Shown here piece after piece: positions 8,898-18,200 of a DNA stretch of 64,000 nt. The translations under genes were made by a program, and so were the position numbers. The notes beneath the pieces were generated by a model. The model was not told the DNA's origin, ran no database searches, and saw only the letters and a list, made by a program, of their open reading frames with translations. Source of the stretch: Candidatus Woesearchaeota archaeon (GTDB lineage: Archaea > Nanobdellota > Nanobdellia > Woesearchaeales > GCA-023898365); the NCBI GenBank assembly GCA_023898365.1, contig CP060219.1, positions 372,001 to 436,000 on the forward strand, read 5' to 3'. Positions within the stretch are counted from its first letter, which is position 1, and each line of letters starts with the position of its first letter.

Positions 8898-10961
8898 TTA
8901 CTTCTTTGCCCACGTTAATGAATACGTAATTTGCAAGAATAACCGATGCAGATCGTAAAAGACCATGTCCTTTTGCTGCTGCGTTAATGGGTCGAACACC
9001 TCTTTTAATTCAAAATATTTGCGCTTTGCAATCTCCGTTTCTTGAAATTCGAGGGCTAAGAGTGCATTACGAACACCTAGCTTAATACGTTCCACAGGAT
9101 TTCCTTCGAGATCCAATTCTTGCACAACACGATGAACGTCGCGTTCTTCAACAACGCTAATTTGATACACGAGCATCCGAAGTTCTTCGATAAGCAACGG
9201 AATATCTGCAAAAGTTACTCTGCGATGTTTGAACTCGAACTCAGAAACCTTTGTGTTAAACGATAAGAAAATCTTCTGCAACGTTTCGGACTTAATTTTT
9301 GTGCGAATTTCCTCAAGCAATTCGTTTGATTCGTACTCAAAAGCAAGATCAAACGTTTGTGAAAAAAAGAAGCGACTGAAATCCATGAGCGAATCAAGAA
9401 GCTTTTCAAGAGCGTCTTTTGCAGGATCATTTCCTAACGAAAGAAGTTTATTTTCAAGTGCGGCGAGTTTTACGAGTAAATCATTCTTTTGGGTTTCCCT
9501 GATAAGAATCTGCTTTCGAAATGAAGAAAGCAAGAACCAACCAAGCGTGACCAGCGCTTTATTAATCTTCGTTGAGAATGCACGGTATAACACTGCAAGC
9601 ACAGCAACAGAAAGAATACCGACCATGATAACCCCTGAAAAGACAGGGTTTGTTTCTTCAAAAAAAGAAGGAGATTGCACACCAATACAAGGAGAGCAAG
9701 GCCCACCACAATCAACACCCTCTTCATCTTGGTTTTTTATACCATCAAAACAAGTCTCGCATGGCTCGCAAATAGGCCCGCCACAATCAACACCCACTTC
9801 ATCATAATTTCTAATGCCATCATGACAATTCTGGCACGGAGCGCAATACGGTCCACCACAATCAATTTCTTCCTCTTCATTATTTAATTGGCCATCAGTG
9901 CAATTGCCACACGCAGGACAGGGACCCCCACAATCAACACCCTCCTCGCCTTGATTTTGTTCGCCATCAAAGCACGTCAGCAAATATTCACATTCTTGCC
10001 AGTAATACTTTTTATACTCATTAGGATCACATGCATAAATATCGACACATTTGCGTCGCTGCGTGCCATTACGCAAACACGCACCCCAATCAGCACATTT
10101 CCATAAAGAGGTACAATCGGTAATACTCACACTCGAAGAGGAAGGAGAAGTAGTTTCTTCTTGTACTTCTTGTCGGCAGTTAACTTTAATTCTCACCAAA
10201 TTACTTTGAGCGGAAAGATCACCTGGGTCCGTGGCAGTGAAAATAACATACTCCTCTGCGCAAGTAGAGCCTCGAATAAGTACTTCTCCAGTATCTTCAA
10301 CAATCACAATATTAACGGAAGAAGTTGGCGTTACCGAAAAATTCAACGTATCACCGTCAGGATCATCAAAATAATCGTTAAGCCAAAAAACACTGTACAA
10401 AATATCTTCTTGAAGCGTTTGATCAGGAATAGGAGATTCTAAATTTGGAGGATCGTTAATATCTAGAACAGTAAATGTGTAGATGGAAGACGCATTGTTG
10501 TTGTCACATCCACTGTTGTCAACAACTTCAATTAATGATTGGTGCAGACCAACAGAAGCTTGAAATCCGTTCAAAGAAAGTGTTGTCCCAGTGAGCGTAG
10601 TGTTCATTTCAAAAACTTCAGTGGCAGAAATAGTATATCCTCCCTCATCAATAATTGAAATGACACACTCATACGCATTATCAACAAGCGCTGTTGATTG
10701 GTTAAAAGTTGCTGAACACCCAGAAAGATCGATAACTGGACGTGCATTAAAACACATTTGCACAGACCCTGTCGCCTTCCCCGAAGCATCTGAATTCGTG
10801 TCGTGATACATAAATCGCGCAACACTACCTAGTAAGAGAAGATTCTGAGCTATTAAGAAGATCGCTACAAAGAGCACAATTCCTGTAAACAAACGATCAG
10901 ATTTCGTTCGAGTAGCAGCAAGATGCTCAAGTGGTTTTTTCTTGTGTTTAGCGCGCTTCAC
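8898..10961 (-). CDS. Membrane protein with TSP1-like and Cys-repeat exterior and cytosolic domain
   Basis: A 687-aa protein with GTG start, preceded by GGTAGGG. Order: basic N-terminus; membrane helix at about 27-48; a cadherin-like beta domain with NDPPNLE linker and DDPDGD (about 190-250); a thrombospondin type 1-like module (W-K-C-x-x-W...R-R-K-C, about 285-330); four Cys repeats of type DGxxNxxExxVDCGGPxCxPC (about 334-424); a second membrane helix (about 441-462); then a ~225-aa helical cytosolic part. Two membrane passes with both termini inside make it look like a sensor or an adhesion protein linked to the cytosol. Its C-terminal hairpin resembles that of the 428-aa protein at 3486-4769. 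Confidence 0.8.
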   Translation of the reverse strand: MKRAKHKKKPLEHLAATRTKSDRLFTGIVLFVAIFLIAQNLLLLGSVARFMYHDTNSDASGKATGSVQMCFNARPVIDLSGCSATFNQSTALVDNAYECVISIIDEGGYTISATEVFEMNTTLTGTTLSLNGFQASVGLHQSLIEVVDNSGCDNNNASSIYTFTVLDINDPPNLESPIPDQTLQEDILYSVFWLNDYFDDPDGDTLNFSVTPTSSVNIVIVEDTGEVLIRGSTCAEEYVIFTATDPGDLSAQSNLVRIKVNCRQEVQEETTSPSSSSVSITDCTSLWKCADWGACLRNGTQRRKCVDIYACDPNEYKKYYWQECEYLLTCFDGEQNQGEEGVDCGGPCPACGNCTDGQLNNEEEEIDCGGPYCAPCQNCHDGIRNYDEVGVDCGGPICEPCETCFDGIKNQDEEGVDCGGPCSPCIGVQSPSFFEETNPVFSGVIMVGILSVAVLAVLYRAFSTKINKALVTLGWFLLSSFRKQILIRETQKNDLLVKLAALENKLLSLGNDPAKDALEKLLDSLMDFSRFFFSQTFDLAFEYESNELLEEIRTKIKSETLQKIFLSFNTKVSEFEFKHRRVTFADIPLLIEELRMLVYQISVVEERDVHRVVQELDLEGNPVERIKLGVRNALLALEFQETEIAKRKYFELKEVFDPLTQQQKDMVFYDLHRLFLQITYSLTWAKK
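9690..9978 (-). repeat. Four Cys-rich DGxxNxxExxVDCGGPxCxPC repeats (687-aa protein)
   Basis: Four near-tandem units of about 23-25 codons, each with the invariant core DCGGP and spaced cysteines. A related set occurs in the 1107-aa protein at 54568-55006. This is a calcium- or disulfide-stabilised extracellular repeat type common in archaeal and bacterial surface proteins. Confidence 0.8.
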
Positions 10962-10998
10962 ACCCTACCAACCCCATATCACCATGCAAGACAGGCTC

Positions 10999-11008
10999 GT
11001 ATATAAAT
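10999..11008 (-). promoter_or_regulatory. TATA box of the 687-aa protein gene
   Basis: ATTTATATA on the minus strand, 38-47 bp upstream of the GTG start. It gives a short leader that contains the GGTAGGG ribosome-binding site. Confidence 0.6.
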
Positions 11009-11018
11009 GTTTTGAGCC

Positions 11019-11471
11019 CTACTTCTCATAAAAAGCCAAAACAACGTCTCCAGAACAGTTAAGATCCATTTCTTCTGGTGGAGCGGTGACATGGAATTGT
11101 AATTCAAAGGTTTCATCAGCGGCAAGAGAAAATGTTTTGTTACGCACCCACAAAAACTCCGTACACGCACCATCAAGCGAAACAAAGACGTCAGAAGGAA
11201 AAGGAGAGGTAACAAACAAAGTTCGCGAGGCTGCTGAACCAGGCGTTAAAGTGCCAAGATGGATAGCGTCAGTTCCCACATCAAAACCTGCAAGATCAGA
11301 AACATAAAAATCATAAGGAACACGCCTCACTTCATCAGGTTCAATAACATTCCAATAAGAGAAATAAGCAATTATTAGCGAAACAGAAACAAGCAACACA
11401 AGTAAAACCAAGATAACAAGCCAGTTTGTTGAAACGTCTTGAGGTGATGGTTTTTTTGTTGCGCGAGCCAT
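11019..11471 (-). CDS. Small membrane-anchored exterior protein, unknown
   Basis: A 150-aa protein. The short basic N-terminus and one membrane helix (about residues 18-42) leave a ~105-aa C-terminal domain outside. This domain looks like a small beta-sandwich (pattern S-R-T-L-F-V...V-F-V-S-L-D-G...F-E-L-Q-F-H-V) and has two Cys that may pair. No named family was recognised. It follows the 381-aa protein gene with an 11-bp gap and an AGGTGA site, so the two are co-transcribed, and it may be an accessory of that protein. Confidence 0.7.
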   Translation of the reverse strand: MARATKKPSPQDVSTNWLVILVLLVLLVSVSLIIAYFSYWNVIEPDEVRRVPYDFYVSDLAGFDVGTDAIHLGTLTPGSAASRTLFVTSPFPSDVFVSLDGACTEFLWVRNKTFSLAADETFELQFHVTAPPEEMDLNCSGDVVLAFYEK

Positions 11472-11482
11472 GGGAGGTCACC

Positions 11483-12619
11483 TTACTTTTTTCTCATGCG
11501 AAGGAAGGCAATGACAACAACCGCTAAGAAGAGGAAGTTGACAACAAGGACAAGGACCAGCCAATTGGAAAGAATTGACTCTTTTGTTGGTTCTTCAGTT
11601 GTTAAAAGAAACTCTGCAGGAAAGGACTTTGTCGCTCCCGCAAATGAAGCGAGAATCTCTCCTTCATACATTCCTTGCTTAAGATCTGTGGTGTCAACAT
11701 ATACATACGTGCTCTTGCGGTGCAGGCCTGGAAGGTCAATTGCAGGAGATGAGTCAGACCAGCGATCATCAATACGCACTTTAACAGAGACATCAGAAAT
11801 CATTTCAGTCCACAGGCTCTCCAATTCAACATTCAACCTGGAAATCTTATCGATAAGCGTAACATTCTGATAATCGTAAAGATCAACATCGAGCTCGCCG
11901 ACAACAAACTTTTTCCATGCGGATCGCGAGACGATGTCGCCATTATCCCCATATTGGAAGACTACGCTCATATTGTAGTTTCCAGGAAGAAAGGTGTGTG
12001 AAGGAATAACAATAAGGAATTCATCAGCACCCGCAGGTTCGAGAAGAATGTTTGCAACAGTCGTAGAATACACAGTCTGTCCTTGAAAATCAGTAACGGT
12101 GAGAACTGCTCGTGAATCCGAAAGAGGAAATGAGCCTCGATTATAGACGCGTAACGTGACGTTTGCATCAAAACCTACTTTCGCGTTTGGCATATCAAAA
12201 CCAAATTCTGCATAGTTTCCTGGATAGGGAACGTCAATAAACATCTGCACCTTCGCACCAGTTCGTGCAGATGCGCCAGCAGTTGCTTGGTACGCTTCAA
12301 TTGCTTGGAAATACGTTAATGTTCTCCCATATTTCGTGAATTCTTGAGGAAGCGTATAATTAATTGTCACGCGAGCAGAACCAGAAGGACCTGGAATAAA
12401 AACCTTATCTTCAGCAATACTAAAGACTTCTTCATACGTTCCATAAATGTCAAAGTGCATATACACATCTTGCCCAGCAGTGTGTTGCACCGTAATATTA
12501 AATTGACCAGAATCACCAGGAATGGGTTCAATAAAAACCCTCGGAGGAGAAACACCAACAGCAAGAACAGAAGATATGGCGCAAAGGACAAATAGGACAA
12601 CAAACAATGTTGATTGCAT
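11483..12619 (-). CDS. Exported Ig-like protein with C-terminal anchor
   Basis: About 378 aa from the ATG at 12619. A cleavable-looking signal peptide (FVVLFVLCAISSVLA) precedes three Ig/NEW3-like beta domains, including the N-terminal V-S-P-P-R-V-F-I-E-P-x-P-G-D pattern typical of archaeal COG1361-like surface proteins. The C-terminus is a membrane helix followed by RMRKK. It has the same architecture as the 413-aa protein at 13998-15239 and is probably its paralogue. The ATG at 12619 has GGTGG 8 nt upstream; an in-frame GTG at 12631 would give 4 more residues. Confidence 0.75.
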   Translation of the reverse strand: MQSTLFVVLFVLCAISSVLAVGVSPPRVFIEPIPGDSGQFNITVQHTAGQDVYMHFDIYGTYEEVFSIAEDKVFIPGPSGSARVTINYTLPQEFTKYGRTLTYFQAIEAYQATAGASARTGAKVQMFIDVPYPGNYAEFGFDMPNAKVGFDANVTLRVYNRGSFPLSDSRAVLTVTDFQGQTVYSTTVANILLEPAGADEFLIVIPSHTFLPGNYNMSVVFQYGDNGDIVSRSAWKKFVVGELDVDLYDYQNVTLIDKISRLNVELESLWTEMISDVSVKVRIDDRWSDSSPAIDLPGLHRKSTYVYVDTTDLKQGMYEGEILASFAGATKSFPAEFLLTTEEPTKESILSNWLVLVLVVNFLFLAVVVIAFLRMRKK

Positions 12620-12644
12620 TCTATTACCCACCTAACACCACCTC

Positions 12645-12682
12645 AAGGAAAAATAAAGGAAAAGAAAAAAGTAAAAAAAATA
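12645..12682 (-). terminator. T-rich termination tract after the 218-aa surface protein gene
   Basis: Immediately after the stop codon at 12687 the minus strand shows several runs of 4-8 T within about 38 nt, the usual archaeal termination signal. It could end or attenuate transcripts from upstream, making the 218-aa gene more abundant than the genes that follow. Confidence 0.5.
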
Positions 12683-12686
12683 GGCC

Positions 12687-13343
12687 TTATGCCTGCGTTA
12701 CCGTGAACGTCAGATTGAAATCGTGTCGTCCAGTATTTACTCCAGAGGGAACCATCATCGCAACATCGATGGCAAGTGTTCCTGCAGGATCAAGATCATC
12801 ACAAACGACATGTTCTATCATCGCTCCTGCGGTGAAGTTCACATAACCACCATTCGTTCCAAGAGTTCCAGCGCAGTCATCTCCTGTTTCTGTTGTCTTA
12901 TACGCAAGCCATGAAAGATCTTCTGCATACTGCGAGTCAAGAATGAAATATCCTGCTGAAGTGTTTTGAGCTTCACCCGTCTTACTTGGAGTCACATTAA
13001 CATAACCTTGTACGTTCCCATTATTTTGCAAGTCAAATTGATCAGCATTAAAACCAGTACAAACTGATGCAGTATCATTTGAGTCATCAGATGTGATGGT
13101 AGAATTTGCTCCTGCTTGTGGCTGGCAATTTCCAAAGTCAATATCCGAATCAAGCAACGTAATTGATGCCTGAGCACTCACGTTTAGGAGAACAGAACCG
13201 TTTGCAAGTGATGCAAAACCCGTTATGTCCGTTCCTCCTCTTGACATAGAAGAAAGTAAGTTCAAACTCATCATTGTTCCGCCAAGAGATACTACCAATG
13301 CCGCAACAAGAATCATTGCGAGCGTTCGATTTGAAACATCCAT
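12687..13343 (-). CDS. Small anchored surface protein with ITGFA motif, domain shared with giant protein
   Basis: A 218-aa protein. The N-terminus (MDVSNRTL), a membrane helix at about 8-30 and an ITGFA motif near 41 precede a ~170-aa beta domain with four or more Cys. The domain pattern (DF...NNGNVxxxVxV...SWLAYK...VPSGVxxGxxxFxLTFT) matches the C-terminal end of the 5753-aa protein of the same operon. GGTGA lies just upstream of the ATG. With its T-rich terminator it could be a main structural subunit, but that is inference. No named family was recognised. Confidence 0.75.
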   Translation of the reverse strand: MDVSNRTLAMILVAALVVSLGGTMMSLNLLSSMSRGGTDITGFASLANGSVLLNVSAQASITLLDSDIDFGNCQPQAGANSTITSDDSNDTASVCTGFNADQFDLQNNGNVQGYVNVTPSKTGEAQNTSAGYFILDSQYAEDLSWLAYKTTETGDDCAGTLGTNGGYVNFTAGAMIEHVVCDDLDPAGTLAIDVAMMVPSGVNTGRHDFNLTFTVTQA

Positions 13344-13364
13344 TCTAAATCACCTTACACTTTG

Positions 13365-13598
13365 TTAATTAACAATATTTAATGTCACCTTTCCTGAAAT
13401 AGGAGAAGAAGGTTCCGAAATTGCAAGTTGGACTTGCCCAAGTGCCGAATCAAGCCGTTGTACAGCAGAATCGGATGGTTGCGGGGAAGTCGTATCAAGT
13501 TGACTTACATGCACCAAAATAGTGAACGTGCTCACTAGAGAGAACACGACCGTCAGAAATACCAACACAACCACTACATGTCTTGAGATATCAACCAT
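13365..13598 (-). CDS. Small single-helix membrane protein
   Basis: About 77 aa. MVDISRHVVVV leads into one membrane helix (about 8-30), then a Ser/Thr/Pro-rich stretch and a short beta-like tail. The N-terminus resembles that of the next gene product (MDVSNRTL), suggesting the same export or anchoring route. The start is chosen at the ATG 13598 by that similarity; a GTG three codons upstream (13607) is also possible. Function unknown. Confidence 0.6.
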   Translation of the reverse strand: MVDISRHVVVVLVFLTVVFSLVSTFTILVHVSQLDTTSPQPSDSAVQRLDSALGQVQLAISEPSSPISGKVTLNIVN

Positions 13599-13644
13599 AC
13601 ACAACACGCCTTTTTGTTATTACTTTCCAAAAAATAAAACTCAT

Positions 13645-13998
13645 TTAAATATGTTTCGAAAAACTGGCTTGCATTTTCTTCTCAGCCCGCTTAAACACCG
13701 TCCAAATCGTTCGATTGTCACGACACAACAGTTTCGCGACATCCTTATACGCTAGTTTTTTCTCATGATGCAGATGATACACTAATGCTTCAAAGATAGT
13801 TAATCGTCTATCTGAGAACACCGACAAAGGAACTGAAGCAGACGATTGAGAAGAAGTTACGCGCGTAAAAAGAGATTCGTTTTGTTTACGTTGCTCCACA
13901 TCAGAAAATGCGGGCGAGAGAGATACAGAAGGGGACAAGAGCATACCTTGTATGAGAACGAATTGATTTAGTTGCGAATCAAAATAGGAAGTATACAT
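13645..13998 (-). CDS. Helix-turn-helix protein (paralogue of the operon's first gene)
   Basis: A 117-aa protein. Residues about 65-112 form a sigma-region-4-like helix-turn-helix (FEALVYHLHHEKKL, then DVAKLLCRDNRTIWTV and a basic end). This matches the 61-aa protein at 32494-32679 closely. The N-terminal 60 residues are Ser/Gln-rich and unknown, perhaps a sensing or binding region. The ATG overlaps the stop of the 413-aa gene by one base and has a strong AAGGAGG site. No sigma-factor role is proposed: the rest of a sigma protein is absent and this appears to be archaeal. Confidence 0.8.
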   Translation of the reverse strand: MYTSYFDSQLNQFVLIQGMLLSPSVSLSPAFSDVEQRKQNESLFTRVTSSQSSASVPLSVFSDRRLTIFEALVYHLHHEKKLAYKDVAKLLCRDNRTIWTVFKRAEKKMQASFSKHI

Positions 13999-15239
13999 CA
14001 GACCTTCCTCCTTGAGCGCATAACAAAGAAAATGATGACAACATTTGAAACAAGAACAATAAGGACGAGCACCACAATAAGACCGATGCCTGACGAAGAA
14101 GACTCCTTTGCGCCACCTACAACTTGACCAGTTACCTCGCCAAACTTCTCTAAAGAAACTTCGTCTGGTGCAATCACCGCAGAATAGATGTCGCTTCGCA
14201 CCTTCCCATCATAATGCAACGTCACATCAAAATCATACGTGCCAGGCAATATATCCTTTGTATCCCAAAACCCTTTGAGAACAGCGCTTGAAAACGCAGG
14301 CAAACGTTCAGTAGGGGTTTTAAAGGAAGTTACTTCGGCACCGTTTGTCTCCCGCAAGATAACTTCAGCATAGAGTTCCTCAATAGGATTATTCCATAAA
14401 CTGCGTACCAGAAGATCGATGCGAGCAATTTCTCCAAGATGATATGAAGAAACTGCAAAGCTTGCCAATTCTACCGAAAGAGATCCTGCTTCAAAGATAC
14501 GATCCTTGATAAGCGATTCTCCATCATACGTAATTGATGCTTTCAACGTGTACGTACCAGGGTTAGGCGGCGTCCATAACGCAGTAAGTTTTCCTTCCTC
14601 TTTTGAGGGAAGCGAAATTTCAGAAGAGGTAACTGTGCCAACAACCTCATTAGCAGGGTTAAGAACGGTGAAGGTTGCGCGCACTGCTCGCAAAGGATCA
14701 GTTCCGACATTCATCGCGGAAACAATGAACTCTACAACATCCGTTCGAGGAACTGCGGTAACTTCAGCTTTAAGATATTTCCCTGGATAAGGAACATTAA
14801 AACGGAATTGAGAAATAACTGCGGTCGTTGCGGCAATAATGCCATTATCAGTTGCAACAGAATTAACTTCTCCATTACCAAGAGATTCAGGAAGAAGCAA
14901 AATAACCATTTCGAGCATGTGAAGGCCGGGTTCGATATCTCGTGGAAAAGTAAAACTAAACGAGACCGTTTTTTTCTCATCACTCTCACGAACCGTAATA
15001 ACACCAATATCTGATTTGACCGCATCAGATAAGACGCCTGTTGGATACACACTTACTTTGAAACTCTCCCTGTTCGGATTAAGAATGTCAAATGATAACT
15101 GAACAGTCTGACCAGGAGCATAATCTATCAATCGTGCTGCAGGAGAAACAGTAAGGGCAGAAACTTGCGTAACACAAAGCACACTCACTAACAAAAGCAA
15201 GCCAAGCAACAAACCTTTACTTTGTGTTAATTGTTTCAT
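13998..15239 (-). CDS. Exported Ig-like protein with C-terminal membrane anchor
   Basis: A 413-aa protein. A signal peptide (GLLLLVSVLCVTQVSA) and an N-terminal V-S-P-A-A-R-L-I-D-Y-A-P-G motif typical of archaeal surface beta-sandwich proteins precede three or so Ig-like domains. A linker with EVTGQVVGG, a membrane helix (about 385-408) and RSRRKV at the C-terminus follow. The exterior part would stand on the membrane. Its ATG overlaps the stop of the giant gene by 4 bp, so it is translated with it and may cap or anchor it. Paralogue of the protein at 11483-12619. Confidence 0.8.
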   Translation of the reverse strand: MKQLTQSKGLLLGLLLLVSVLCVTQVSALTVSPAARLIDYAPGQTVQLSFDILNPNRESFKVSVYPTGVLSDAVKSDIGVITVRESDEKKTVSFSFTFPRDIEPGLHMLEMVILLLPESLGNGEVNSVATDNGIIAATTAVISQFRFNVPYPGKYLKAEVTAVPRTDVVEFIVSAMNVGTDPLRAVRATFTVLNPANEVVGTVTSSEISLPSKEEGKLTALWTPPNPGTYTLKASITYDGESLIKDRIFEAGSLSVELASFAVSSYHLGEIARIDLLVRSLWNNPIEELYAEVILRETNGAEVTSFKTPTERLPAFSSAVLKGFWDTKDILPGTYDFDVTLHYDGKVRSDIYSAVIAPDEVSLEKFGEVTGQVVGGAKESSSSGIGLIVVLVLIVLVSNVVIIFFVMRSRRKV

Positions 15240-18200
15240 GGAGGATTATCCGCCGTAGCCAAAAAGACAATTAATGTCGACTTAATTCCTGGCGTCTCAT
15301 ATGTAGGAATGGTAATTTTGAAATCTACTTGTGCCTGATCTTTCGTGTCATTATACTGTAATGTGTGGATGAAACGAGTTGAAACATTCGTCACATTAAG
15401 CCAACTCGTCGAACTGCCTGTTGTGTTAAACGAAGAAGCCTCATCTTGATCGGCTTTGTACTGGAAGTAAGAGGTGTTGAGTTCTTCAGTAACAAAGAAA
15501 CTCTGCGTTGCATTTATTGAAACATTGATGCGCACATTACCATCATTACGAATAACCATAGGAGAAGGGTCATCATCAGTCGAATCATCAGTTACCCCCG
15601 GATTAAGATTTGAGAAATCAGTCTCATTCGTGACAAGAGAAATACTCACCACATTAGTTACATTAAAGAAATGAGGTGAAGAAAAATTAGAACAGCCGTA
15701 AAAATCACATGCACGCACTTGGAATTGGAAGGAGCCAGAACTATATTGGGCCAACGTACATAACTCAGTTGTTGTTGTATAATTGTTGATGTTTTGCGAC
15801 GAGTTTAGCAAGAAACCATAACAACCAAGACCACTTGGCGCCGTTAAGTTAACCGTGTAGTTAATATCATCTCCGTCCGCATCAGTTGACGCCGTCCAAT
15901 TAAATGTAGGGAAACGATTCGTTATTGTTGATTCATTATCAGGATAATCAAGAACAGGAATGGAAGGAAGAGAATTTCCAATAGAAACCGCATCAGAATA
16001 ATTGGTACTTCCAGACCCCGCATTTCCATCATAAGGAGTCACGGTGCAATTCCATGATTCACCAAAAGACGTATGAGCATAATGTAAAATGCTTGAATCT
16101 CCAACTCCCGATGTTTGACCGGATTCGTTTGCAGAAGAATAGTATGCGTCGTTCTTAAACCACGAAACATTTGCCCATAATGTTTCTCCAGGATTGGAAT
16201 CGGTTATGGTAAAAGAACATGTCAAATTCTGCGTCGCATTAGGATTTGATGGAGTGATGACGGGTTTATTTACTGAAGGATCAGAATTTACAATGCTTAA
16301 ATTAGTTGAGTTTCCCCAAGAGGATTGATACACTCCATCATCCAATTGAATGCTACAATTCCAATTCTCTCCAACCGACGTATTGTCGCTTGTGAGAATT
16401 GCATAGAATGCTTGGCTTGAGGGATAGTCGTTATTGTAATACCTTGTTTGGTCAAGAACACCATCTTTGAACCAGCGAACAGAAACATTTAGATTGTCAA
16501 GATCGGAATCATAAATAGTTGCAGAACAATTCAAGTATTCATTGGAACTGTTCATGCCATTTTCTGAACGTAGTTGAGGCGAAGGAGTTGTTGGCGCAAC
16601 AGTAACAACAGTCAAATTCACACTATAACCCCATCCACTAAATTCTGCGCCATCGTCAAGACGCATCGCACACGACCAATTATCGCCAACAGAAGTGTTT
16701 GTATAACCCAAAACAGTATCAACAGCAACTTCGTTCGCGTATGAATTGTTGTAATAATCAGTTCTGTCTAATACTCCATTAAGATACCATCTCACCGTCA
16801 CATTAGTGTCATTTCCATTTGGATCATTAACTTGCGCGAAACAATGCAGATCCTGTCCTGTCGCGTTCGAACCATCAGTTGAGTTGATTCCTGGCAAAGG
16901 AGTATCAGGAGTTGTTGCACCTGGGTCAACGGTAACTTCGCGCGAGGAAGTAGCAATGTTTCCCGCACCATCAATTGCCCACGCAGAATAGCTATAGGTT
17001 GCAGGAGAGAGATCGCTCTGGTTTCGATATAACCTATTTACTGTGTTGTTATACACCGAACTTATTTCTGCAGCAGTTAAATTGGTGTTCCAAATTATAA
17101 GTTCGTCGAGCATACCTTCAAAGGGTTTGTTAGAGTCACGAATATCATAACCAACAGCCAAATCTCTTGCTGAAAGAATATTTCTTGCAGTTCCCCCCGT
17201 AGAATTGTCTAAAGACCCATCAATGTACACATATGCTGTTGATGATTCTCGCACCACCACCACGTGATGCCACTCTCCATCATCAACTGATGATGCAGAA
17301 TTTAATTGGAATCCATAACTTCCAGACCAATCATAAAAGTATATTGGTCCAGTAGCACGAACAAGAACAGAGTATTGGCCGGTTGTTATCTCATCCCGTT
17401 GTTGCAGAATTGTTTGCCAGGTACCGGTGCCGTTCGTTTGTAACCAGAAAGAAACAGTAAACGGACCAGTGCCTGAAAGAGGGCCCGAATCTGTGGGAAA
17501 TTCTAAATGATTGTTTGTTCCATCAAAATATAAACCGTTTCCATACATGGCAGGAGCAACATCATTAATTGACAACCCGTCCGTGAATCTTCCGAAATTA
17601 TTGTTAGAAGAGTTATCTTTAACACCAGTGGTGTTAACATATTCAAAATTGTAATAGGCAACAAGTGATCCATCCCAATCAAAAAACGCGGAGGTGTCAA
17701 GCGAATCACTTATTGAAGTGTTCAAAGTAGCGTGATTAAGTGTTCTTGAAGAGCCATCTACTGGTGTTGGCGAGAGCCAAGTAATGACTGGAGGAGTCGT
17801 ATCTGCAAGAACTGAGAACGTGTCCGATGTCGACATCATGTTTGCGTCAGTGTCAATTGCTTGAAGATTAATCGAATACAACCCAGTCACCGTCAAATTT
17901 TGTGGTGTTAAGTTAATATCACCTGTTGCGTCAGTTGATGAAAATATGACCGTGCCATTGGGATACGTGACATTGAAAAGAACGGTGTCAAGTCCTGACC
18001 CGTCAACAGCTGACCAGTTCACGTAGATAGTGTCGACAGACAAAGTAGCAGTAGATGCATTTTTGTATATTTCAACAAGCGGGTCGATAAGTACAGTATA
18101 TGACCTATTTGCAACAGTCATATTTCCCCCTGCATCTATTACGATTGCAGAGAAATTGTAATCAGCGTTTGATAAGCCGGTGAAGTTATGGTGCAAGCGA

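Noticed and set aside
9229..9807. Plus-strand frame of 192 codons opposite the 687-aa protein
   Set aside because: The minus-strand frame has membrane helices and conserved Cys repeats; the plus frame shows neither a start signal nor a motif.
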